Assembly (NCBI GenBank): GCA_030050125.1
Contig: JASIJN010000492.1
Location: forward strand, 1-6,786
Origin: Streptosporangiaceae bacterium
GTDB lineage: Bacteria > Actinomycetota > Actinomycetes > Streptosporangiales > Streptosporangiaceae
Length of the DNA stretch: 6,786 bases
Direction: 5' to 3'
Shown: positions 1 through 4,989 of the stretch, one piece after another
How positions within the stretch are numbered: position 1 is the stretch's first letter
Layout: the number at the start of each line of letters is the position of its first letter
Translations under genes and position numbers: made by a program
Notes under the pieces: model-generated
Told to the model about the DNA's origin: nothing
Seen by the model: only the letters and a program-made list of their open reading frames with translations
The model's database searches: none

Positions 1-594
1 GGCCACGCCGACGATGGCCCAGTCGTTGGCCCGCCGGACGAACTTCTGGTAGCCCCACCCCTCCCGGGGCCTGCGCGGCACCCGGACCGCGGCGATCAGC
101 TCGCCCTCGGCCAGGCTGGTCTCGAAGAACCCGGTGAACAGGTCGTCCGCCGCGACGTTCCTGGTCCCGGCCTGGCCGAGCACGTCCACCGATCCGCCCA
201 GCGCCAGCAGCGCCATCGGCAGGTCGGCCGCCGGGTCGGCGTGGGCCAGCGAGCCGCCGATCGTGCCGCGGTGGCGGATCTGCGGGTCGCCGACCTGGGC
301 CGCGGAGAACGCCAGCAGCGGCGCCTCGGCCCGGACCAGCTCGGAGGCGGCCAGGACCGCGTGCGGCGTGGCCGCGCCGATCACGATCTCGTCGCCCTCG
401 GCCCGGACTCCGGTCAGCTCGGCCAGCCCGCCGATGTCGATGAGCACCGAGGGCGCGGCCAGGCGCAGCTTCATCATCGGCAGCAGCGAGTGGCCGCCGG
501 CCAGCAGCTTGGCGTCGTCGCCATGGCTGTCCAGCAGGTCCAGGGCGTGCGCCGGGGACCGCGCCGCGACGTAGTCGAACGGCGCGGGGATCAC
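1..594 (-). CDS. FAD-binding medium subunit of a molybdenum hydroxylase (CoxM-like), 3' end beyond window
   Basis: This is the flavin subunit of a xanthine dehydrogenase / CO dehydrogenase-type enzyme. It takes electrons from the Fe-S subunit onto FAD and passes them to an acceptor. Translation from a GTG at 594 gives 198 codons with no stop before the left edge. The protein begins [13 protein letters not shown] and has the two FAD-binding motifs of the family at the expected places: AGGHS at residues 32-36, followed by LLPMMKLRL, and TIGGS at 111-115, followed by [11 protein letters not shown]. Characterised CoxM proteins carry these motifs at nearly the same positions, which supports the chosen start. 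The GTG overlaps the TGA of the small subunit by 4 bases, and GGAGGT lies 6 bases upstream. Relatives are usually about 280-300 aa, so roughly 90 residues, the C-terminal domain that begins near KFVRRANDW (182-190), lie outside the window. The family assignment is firm; the substrate of the complex is not known. Confidence 0.93.
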   Translation of the reverse strand, partial: MIPAPFDYVAARSPAHALDLLDSHGDDAKLLAGGHSLLPMMKLRLAAPSVLIDIGGLAELTGVRAEGDEIVIGAATPHAVLAASELVRAEAPLLAFSAAQVGDPQIRHRGTIGGSLAHADPAADLPMALLALGGSVDVLGQAGTRNVAADDLFTGFFETSLAEGELIAAVRVPRRPREGWGYQKFVRRANDWAIVGVA

Positions 595-1097
595 GCGCCC
601 ACCTCCGCTCCGGCGGTGGCGCCGGCCTCGGCGGCGGCCAGCACCGCGCGAACGATGTTGTGGTAGCCGGTGCAGCGGCAGAAGTTGCCCTCCAGCCCCT
701 CCCGGACCTCGGCCTCGGTGGGATGCGGGTTCTCCGACAGCAGCCCGATCGCGGCCATCACCATGCCCGGGGTGCAGAACCCGCACTGCAGGCCGTGCTC
801 CTGCCGGAACGCCGCCTGCACCGGGTGCAGTTCGCCGCCCTCGGCCAGGCCCTCGGCCGTGGTGACCTCCCGCCCGTTCGCCTGCACGGCCAGCACCGTG
901 CACGACTTGACCGACGCGCCCCCACCGGCCTCCCCTGCCCCCTTCATTAGCACCGTGCAGGCGCCGCACGAGGTGGTGTCGCAGCCGACGTTGGCCGCCC
1001 GCAGGCCGCACACCTCGCGCAGGTAGTGCACGAGCAGCAGCCGTGGTTCCACCTCATCGGTGCGCCGGCGGCCGTTGACGGTGAGCTCGACCTGCAT
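591..1097 (-). CDS. [2Fe-2S] small subunit of a molybdenum hydroxylase (CoxS-like), with an enlarged cluster loop
   Basis: This 168-aa protein carries the two [2Fe-2S] clusters that relay electrons from the molybdenum site to FAD. The N-terminal plant-ferredoxin-type domain has C39, C44, C47 and C66. The C-terminal helical domain has C105-x2-C108-x31-C140-x-C142, which is the canonical spacing, in [10 protein letters not shown] and [10 protein letters not shown]. All eight ligands are present. The oddity is in the first domain: 18 residues separate C47 from C66, whereas CoxS-type proteins normally have 11. The extra Gly/Ala-rich stretch is around residues 52-60 and its codons include CTA, GCA, GGG and GGT, less GC-biased than the surroundings. 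The protein ends in an Ala/Gly-rich tail after residue 150. The ATG directly follows the TAG of the large-subunit gene, with AAGGGGA 8 bases upstream, and the TGA overlaps the GTG of the medium subunit, so the three genes form a coupled operon. Function is inferred from family; it acts in the cytoplasm as part of an (LSM)2-type complex. Confidence 0.95.
   Translation of the reverse strand: MQVELTVNGRRRTDEVEPRLLLVHYLREVCGLRAANVGCDTTSCGACTVLMKGAGEAGGGASVKSCTVLAVQANGREVTTAEGLAEGGELHPVQAAFRQEHGLQCGFCTPGMVMAAIGLLSENPHPTEAEVREGLEGNFCRCTGYHNIVRAVLAAAEAGATAGAEVGA
601..606 (-). promoter_or_regulatory. Ribosome binding site of the medium subunit gene
   Basis: GGAGGT on the minus strand lies 6 bases upstream of the GTG at 594. 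It sits inside the end of the small-subunit gene and decides in favour of the GTG start, which overlaps the preceding stop codon. Confidence 0.75.
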
Positions 1098-3401
1098 CTA
1101 CGCTGTCCCCTTTTCTGCCTTCGGCGCCTGCGCTGCCTTCAGTGCCTGCCAGACGCGCTGCGGCGAGGCGGGCATGTCGATGTGCCGGACGCCGAGGTGG
1201 GAGAGCGCGTCGATGACCGCGTTCTGCACGGCGGGGGTGGCCCCGATCGAGCCTGCCTCGCCGATGCCCTTGACGCCGAGCGGGTTGTAGCTGGTGAGGG
1301 TCTGCATGTCGGCCAGTTCGAAGCTCGGCACCTCGGTGGCCGAGAGGAACGGGTAGTCGGCGAAGCTCGCGGTCAGCGGGTTGCCGTCGGCGTCGTACAC
1401 GACCTCCTCGACGAAGGCCTGGGCCGCGCCCTGGGCGATGCCGCCGTGCCGCTGCCCCTCGGCCAGCAGCGGGTTGAGCACGAACCCGGCGTCGTCGACG
1501 GTGATGATCCGGCGCAGCACCACCTTGCCGGTCTCGGTATCGACGTCGACCACCGCGACATGCGACCCGAACGGGAACGTCGCCCCGGGCGCCGTGAATA
1601 TCGTGCGAACGAACAGCCGCTCCTCCTCGGCCAGGCTGGCCAGCGGCACCGAGGCATCCGGGTCGCCGGCCACCTCGAACGCGCTGCGCTCGACGTCGAA
1701 GCGCAGGTCCGCCGGGTTGGCCTCGAGTTCGTTCGCCGCGCGTTCCCGCGCGACCTCGATCAGCTCCTGGGCGGCCTGCCGCACCGCGGAGCCGCCGTGC
1801 TGCAGGCTCCGCGAGCCGCCAGTGCCGCCGCCCTCGGGGATCAGGTCGGTGTCGCCCCACTTCAGCGTGATCTTGTCCACCGGGATGCCGAGCTGCTCGC
1901 TGGCCAGCATGGCCCAGGCCGTCGCGTGGCCCTGGCCGTGCGGCGAGGTACCGGTGAGGATCGTCGCCGTCCCGTCCGGGTGCACCTCGACCGTGGCGTT
2001 CTCCTTGGGCGGCTGGTCCTCGCCGTCGCCCATGCCGGTGATCTCCACGTAGCTGGCCAGGCCGATGCCGAGCGCCAGCGTGTCCCCGCGGTTGCGCCGC
2101 TCGGCCTGCTCCTTGCGCAGCCCGGCGTAGCCGGCCGCGTCGAGCACCTTGTCCAGCGCCGCCGCGTAGTCGCCGGTGTCGTACAGCGCGCCGAACTTGG
2201 TCCGGTGCGGCTCGGTGAACTTCGGCAGCAGGTTGCGCCTCCGCACGTCGGCCGGGTCCATGCCGATCTCGGCCGCGAACAGGTCCATGGCCCGCTCGAT
2301 CGCCGCCGTGGCCTCGGGCCGCCCGGCGCCGCGGTAGGCGCCGATCGGAGTGGTGTTGGTGACCACGCTCCTGGCCACCGCCTCGGCCCGGGGGATCGCG
2401 TACGGCCCCGTCGTCATCAGGATGGTCAGGGTCGGCAGCATGGCGCCGATCCGGACGTGGGCGCCCGAGTCCTGGATGACCTCCAGGCGGTAGGCCAGCA
2501 CGGTGCCGTCCCGCCTGCCGCCGATCGTGACCGTCTGCTGCTGGGCCCGGCCCTGGGTCATGGCGACCAGGTTCTCGTACCTGGTCTCGGTCCACCGCGC
2601 CGGGCGGCCTAGCCGCCGCGCCACCCAGGCCACCATGACGTGCTCGGGGTCGGCGCCGAACTTGGCGCCGAACGCGCCGCCGACGTCCGGGGTGATGATG
2701 TGAACCTGCTCCGGCTTCAGGCCGAGCATCCTGGCCAGCCCGCCCCGGGTGCCCTGGGCTCCCTGGTTGGGTATCCACGCGGTCACCCGCCCGTCCTCGC
2801 CCCAGGATGCCGCCGCGGCCCTGGTCTCCATCGGGGCCGGGGCCACCCGCTGGTTGAGGATCGTGCGCGTGACCACGACGTCGCAGTCGTCGAACAGGTG
2901 CTGGTCCAGCGCGGCGGGGTCGCCGAAGGTCGCGGCCACGTTGGTGCCCGCCTCGTCGTAGAGCAGGACCTCGCTGTCGGCCGCGGTCGCGAAGTCGACC
3001 ACGGCCGGCAGCGGATCGTAGTCGACGTCCACCAGTTCCACGGCGTCCTCGCCCTGGTACGGGTGCTCGGTGACGACGATCGCCACCGGCTCGCCCACGT
3101 AGCGGACCTTGTCCGCGGTCAGGATCGAGCGCGTCATCTGCTGGTTGAACATCGGCGCCGGCTTCACGCCGGGCAGGTCCGCCAGGTCGGAGCCGGTGAA
3201 CGCGGCGACGACGCCGGGGGCCTGGAGCGCCGCGCTCAGGTCGATCCCGCGGATCGTCGCGTGCGCGACCGGGGAGCGGACGAAGAACACGTGACAGGCG
3301 CCGTCCAGCCGCTCGTCCACGACGTCCTCGGTGTAGACGCCCCCGCTGGTCAGGAAGCGCGGATCCTCCGTCCGCAGGACGCGAGTGCCCAGGATGCTCA
3401 C
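1098..3401 (-). CDS. Molybdopterin-binding large subunit of a molybdenum hydroxylase (form II CoxL-like)
   Basis: This is the catalytic subunit, 767 aa, which binds the molybdopterin cofactor and hydroxylates or oxidises the substrate. An aldehyde oxidase/xanthine dehydrogenase a/b-hammerhead domain covers roughly residues 18-130, followed by the two molybdopterin-binding domains to about residue 740. Visible motifs are PNQGAQ with Q213, which probably corresponds to the cofactor-contacting Gln of CoxL; DVGGAFG at 239-245, a variant of the usual GGGFG; the active-site loop AYRGAGR at 355-361; and GVKGIGEAGSIG with E715 as the conserved catalytic Glu. Proven CO dehydrogenases (form I) have a Cys in the loop (AYRCSFR). 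The Gly-containing loop defines form II, whose members include enzymes acting on purines, N-heterocycles or unknown substrates, and CO oxidation by form II is disputed. The start is a GTG with AGGGGAG about 10 bases upstream. It is the first gene of the operon and is full length for the family. The substrate cannot be read from the sequence. Confidence 0.95.
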   Translation of the reverse strand: MSILGTRVLRTEDPRFLTSGGVYTEDVVDERLDGACHVFFVRSPVAHATIRGIDLSAALQAPGVVAAFTGSDLADLPGVKPAPMFNQQMTRSILTADKVRYVGEPVAIVVTEHPYQGEDAVELVDVDYDPLPAVVDFATAADSEVLLYDEAGTNVAATFGDPAALDQHLFDDCDVVVTRTILNQRVAPAPMETRAAAASWGEDGRVTAWIPNQGAQGTRGGLARMLGLKPEQVHIITPDVGGAFGAKFGADPEHVMVAWVARRLGRPARWTETRYENLVAMTQGRAQQQTVTIGGRRDGTVLAYRLEVIQDSGAHVRIGAMLPTLTILMTTGPYAIPRAEAVARSVVTNTTPIGAYRGAGRPEATAAIERAMDLFAAEIGMDPADVRRRNLLPKFTEPHRTKFGALYDTGDYAAALDKVLDAAGYAGLRKEQAERRNRGDTLALGIGLASYVEITGMGDGEDQPPKENATVEVHPDGTATILTGTSPHGQGHATAWAMLASEQLGIPVDKITLKWGDTDLIPEGGGTGGSRSLQHGGSAVRQAAQELIEVARERAANELEANPADLRFDVERSAFEVAGDPDASVPLASLAEEERLFVRTIFTAPGATFPFGSHVAVVDVDTETGKVVLRRIITVDDAGFVLNPLLAEGQRHGGIAQGAAQAFVEEVVYDADGNPLTASFADYPFLSATEVPSFELADMQTLTSYNPLGVKGIGEAGSIGATPAVQNAVIDALSHLGVRHIDMPASPQRVWQALKAAQAPKAEKGTA
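1106..1112 (-). promoter_or_regulatory. Ribosome binding site of the small subunit gene
   Basis: AAGGGGA on the minus strand lies 8 bases upstream of the ATG at 1097, within the last codons of the large-subunit gene. The ATG abuts the large-subunit TAG with no spacer, an arrangement typical of reinitiation or coupled translation. Confidence 0.7.
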
Positions 3402-3410
3402 CGGCGATTA

Positions 3411-3419
3411 GCTCCCCTC
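3411..3419 (-). promoter_or_regulatory. Ribosome binding site of the large subunit gene
   Basis: GAGGGGAGC on the minus strand lies 9 bases upstream of the GTG at 3401 and supports that start. A perfect hairpin (3429-3455) ends only 9 bases upstream of this site on the transcript, so folding could influence access by ribosomes. Confidence 0.65.
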
Positions 3420-3428
3420 GAACCCGGC

Positions 3429-3455
3429 GCCGGCCGTCCCGCAGGGACGGCCGGC
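3429..3455 (-). repeat. Perfect 12-bp inverted repeat in the leader of the hydroxylase operon
   Basis: The arms GCCGGCCGTCCC (3429-3440) and its exact complement (3444-3455) are separated by three bases, GCA. The element lies 27 bases upstream of the large-subunit GTG. It has no T-run on either side in either direction, so it does not look like a classical terminator of a neighbouring gene, and no gene ends nearby. If the transcript starts upstream of it, the RNA would fold into a very stable stem next to the ribosome binding site; as DNA it could be a protein-binding site. The structure is read directly from the sequence; the role is inferred. Confidence 0.7.
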
Positions 3456-3535
3456 CGCATGGCAATGCCCAGATTGACGCCCGGGGACCGGACAGCGCCG
3501 ACTGCCGGCCGACCGGGCTGCGCACCTCACTGATG

Positions 3536-3565
3536 ATCGTGCCCTGTCCCGCTCGGGAAGGTCAA
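3536..3565 (-). promoter_or_regulatory. Weak candidate promoter for the hydroxylase operon
   Basis: On the minus strand TTGACC (3565-3560) resembles a -35 box, and CACGAT (3541-3536) sits 18 bases downstream as a poor -10 box. Initiation here would leave a leader of roughly 130 bases containing the 12-bp hairpin at 3429-3455. The -35 match is good and the -10 match is weak, so this is only a suggestion. Confidence 0.2.
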
Positions 3566-3602
3566 ACCGGCGGCGCCGCACGAAGCTGCTGGTCGTCGCC
3601 TG

Positions 3603-3630
3603 TTCGCCGGGCTCGCGCCGGCCCGGCGAA
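3603..3630. repeat. Perfect 10-bp inverted repeat with 8-base loop in the divergent intergenic region
   Basis: TTCGCCGGGC (3603-3612) pairs exactly with GCCCGGCGAA (3621-3630) around an 8-base loop. It ends about 66 bases before the transporter ATG. Four A residues (3629-3632), two of them in the stem, end or follow it on the plus strand; this is not the T-run needed for a plus-strand terminator, and the minus-strand side is GC-rich. It is upstream of the best candidate -10 box and could be an operator or part of the promoter architecture. Confidence 0.55.
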
Positions 3631-3636
3631 AATGGG

Positions 3637-3666
3637 TTTCCCGGCCCGCGCCGGCGCGGTTAGCAT
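3637..3666 (+). promoter_or_regulatory. Candidate promoter of the MFS transporter gene
   Basis: TAGCAT (3661-3666) matches four of six bases of the TATAAT consensus, and TTTCCC (3637-3642) is a weak -35 at 18 bases spacing. The start point would be near 3672, leaving a leader of about 25 bases before the ATG at 3697. The -10 box lies inside the 20-bp near-palindrome at 3656-3675 and just after the GC palindrome at 3646-3659, which fits a repressor-controlled promoter. Both boxes are imperfect, so confidence is limited. Confidence 0.35.
3646..3659. repeat. 14-bp perfect GC palindrome
   Basis: CCGCGCCGGCGCGG reads the same on both strands. It lies between the candidate -35 and -10 of the transporter gene and overlaps the left end of the next palindrome by four bases. 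It is pure G/C, so chance occurrence in DNA of this composition is more likely than for the neighbouring palindromes. Confidence 0.4.
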
Positions 3667-3675
3667 GCGAACCGC
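3656..3675. promoter_or_regulatory. Operator-like 20-bp near-perfect palindrome over the MFS promoter
   Basis: Nine of ten base pairs are symmetric across 3656-3675: outer arms GCGGTT and AACCGC with an inner GCATGC core, and one mismatch (A3662 against G3669). Length and symmetry are those of a site for a dimeric repressor such as a TetR-family protein. It covers the candidate -10 box TAGCAT and ends 21 bases before the transporter ATG, so a bound protein would block transcription. No regulator gene is present in the window, and the binding protein is unknown. Confidence 0.45.
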
Positions 3676-3685
3676 CCCCACGATC

Positions 3686-3690
3686 GGAAG
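3686..3690 (+). promoter_or_regulatory. Ribosome binding site of the MFS transporter gene
   Basis: GGAAG lies 6 bases upstream of the ATG at 3697. It is a moderate match to the anti-Shine-Dalgarno sequence and supports the chosen start. Confidence 0.55.
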
Positions 3691-3696
3691 TAAGCC

Positions 3697-4989
3697 ATGT
3701 TTGCGCGCGCGCTGGTGCGCCGCTTCCCGGTACTCGCGTACCGGGACTTCCGCCTGCTGCTGGCCGACCGCCTGCTGGCGCCGGCCGCCTTTGCCTTCTC
3801 CCTGGTCGGGGTCTCGTTCGCGGTGCTGTACGAGACCGGGTCCACCGCGGACCTGTCCTACGTGCTGGCCGCGCAGATCTCGCCCGCGCTGCTGTTCACC
3901 GTGGTCGGCGGGGTCGTCGCGGACCGTGTTCCGCCGCAGTGGGTGATCATCGCGGGCAACGCCATGATCGCGGCCGGCGAGGGGACCTTCGGCATCCTGG
4001 TCCTGTCCGGTCACCCGCGGCTGTGGGTGATGCTCCTGCTCGAGACGGTCACCGGCACCGGCCTGGCCGTGTTCTACCCGGCCTCGCAGGCGCTGCTGCC
4101 CCGGCTGGTCCCGGGCACGCTGCTGGCGCCGGCCAGTGCGGTCAGCCGGCTCGCGATGAACGCGGGCCAGATGGCCGGGGCCACGATCGCGGGCCTGTGC
4201 GTGGCCGCGTTCGGGCCCGGCTGGGCCCTGACCGCGTGCGGGGCCGGCATGCTCACCTCGGTCCCGCTGCTGCTGAGCATCCGGGCGACCGGCCGGGGCG
4301 GCGCGAAGGGCACGAGCATGCTCCGCGACCTGCGGGACGGCTGGTCGGAGTTCCGCTCGCACACCTGGCTCTGGGCCATCGTGGCGCAGTACGGCGTGGT
4401 GCTGATGGCGTGGTTCGGCGCCTTCCAGGTCCTGGGGCCGGTGGTGGCCAAGGAGCACCTCGGCGGGCCGGCCGCATGGGGCGCGATCACCGCCGCGGAC
4501 TCCGTCGGGCTCATCGTGGGCGGCCTCGTCTCGCTGCGGTTCACGCCGCGGCGACCGATGATGTTCGTGGTGCTGATCGGAGCGGCGATAGCGATCGGCC
4601 CGCTCGCGCTGGCCATGCTGTGGCCGCTGCCGCTGGTCTGCCTGGCCTCATTCGGCCTCGGCATCGCGGTCGAGGTCATGATGGTGCAGTGGACGGTGGC
4701 GATGGCCAGGAACGTCCCGCCGGACAAGCTGGCCCGGGTGTCCTCCTATGACGGGCTCGGCTCGGTCATGGCCATGCCGGCCGGCGCCCTGATCGCCGGT
4801 CCGCTGGCGGCCGCGGTGGGCGTCTCGGCCACCCAGTACGGCGCGGTCGCGCTGATCCTGCTGGCCTCGGCGCTGGCCCTGATCCCGCGCGACGTCCGGA
4901 CCATGCGGGCCGACGACGTCCTGCGCCTGGCGGAGGGTCAGGCGACCAGTTCGGCGTCGCCGGAGAACGCGGCCCACATCGCGGCATAG
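3697..4989 (+). CDS. MFS transporter, drug/siderophore exporter type (MFS_3-like)
   Basis: This 430-aa integral membrane protein has the length and hydrophobic pattern of a 12-helix major facilitator. Clear membrane segments lie near residues 27-46, 55-75, 81-104, 110-137, 155-172, 175-195, 225-250, 262-281, 287-307, 310-335, 354-375 and 378-397. The opening FPVLAYRDFRLLLADRLLA, the motif A-like GGVVADRVPP (71-80) in the loop after helix 2, the cytoplasmic linker with DGWSEFRSHTWLW (214-226), and ARVSSYDGLGS (346-356) are all typical of actinobacterial members of the group that includes the enterobactin exporter EntS. Motif A keeps D76-R77 but has Pro and Gln (80-81) where basic residues are usual. 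Such proteins are proton-driven efflux pumps; the substrate here is unknown. It is divergent from the hydroxylase operon, so export of a substrate or product of that enzyme is possible but is inference. The last 17 codons and stop overlap the 3' end of the convergent ABC gene by 52 bases. Confidence 0.92.
   Translation: MFARALVRRFPVLAYRDFRLLLADRLLAPAAFAFSLVGVSFAVLYETGSTADLSYVLAAQISPALLFTVVGGVVADRVPPQWVIIAGNAMIAAGEGTFGILVLSGHPRLWVMLLLETVTGTGLAVFYPASQALLPRLVPGTLLAPASAVSRLAMNAGQMAGATIAGLCVAAFGPGWALTACGAGMLTSVPLLLSIRATGRGGAKGTSMLRDLRDGWSEFRSHTWLWAIVAQYGVVLMAWFGAFQVLGPVVAKEHLGGPAAWGAITAADSVGLIVGGLVSLRFTPRRPMMFVVLIGAAIAIGPLALAMLWPLPLVCLASFGLGIAVEVMMVQWTVAMARNVPPDKLARVSSYDGLGSVMAMPAGALIAGPLAAAVGVSATQYGAVALILLASALALIPRDVRTMRADDVLRLAEGQATSSASPENAAHIAA

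Noticed and set aside
918..944. G-rich minus-strand stretch in the small-subunit gene as a G-quadruplex or internal ribosome binding site
   Set aside because: Only three runs of three or more G are present, and no start codon at a suitable distance opens a credible reading frame.
1026..2612. Long plus-strand open frame of 528 codons opposite the large-subunit gene
   Set aside because: It is antisense to a clearly conserved enzyme gene, its translation is Arg/Gly/His-rich without recognisable motifs, and long opposite-strand frames are expected in DNA of this GC content.
1098..3401. Calling the operon a form I CO dehydrogenase (coxMSL)
   Set aside because: The active-site loop lacks the Cu-binding Cys and the gene order is different, so the CO-specific name is not supported.
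3429..3455. Hairpin read as an intrinsic transcription terminator
   Set aside because: No T-run follows it on either strand and no gene ends close by; both flanking genes start here.
3474..3479. TTGACG on the plus strand as a -35 box
   Set aside because: No acceptable -10 sequence lies 15-19 bases downstream, and it is more than 200 bases from the transporter start.
1054..3525. 823-codon minus-strand frame overlapping the large subunit
   Set aside because: It is a shifted-frame shadow of the large-subunit gene: low-complexity Arg/Gly/Ala translation and no family features.
3533..3946. Possible small gene starting in the intergenic region and running into the MFS gene
   Set aside because: It lies in another frame of the well-supported MFS gene, has a Trp/Arg/Cys-rich translation with no ribosome binding site, and would cover the promoter region.
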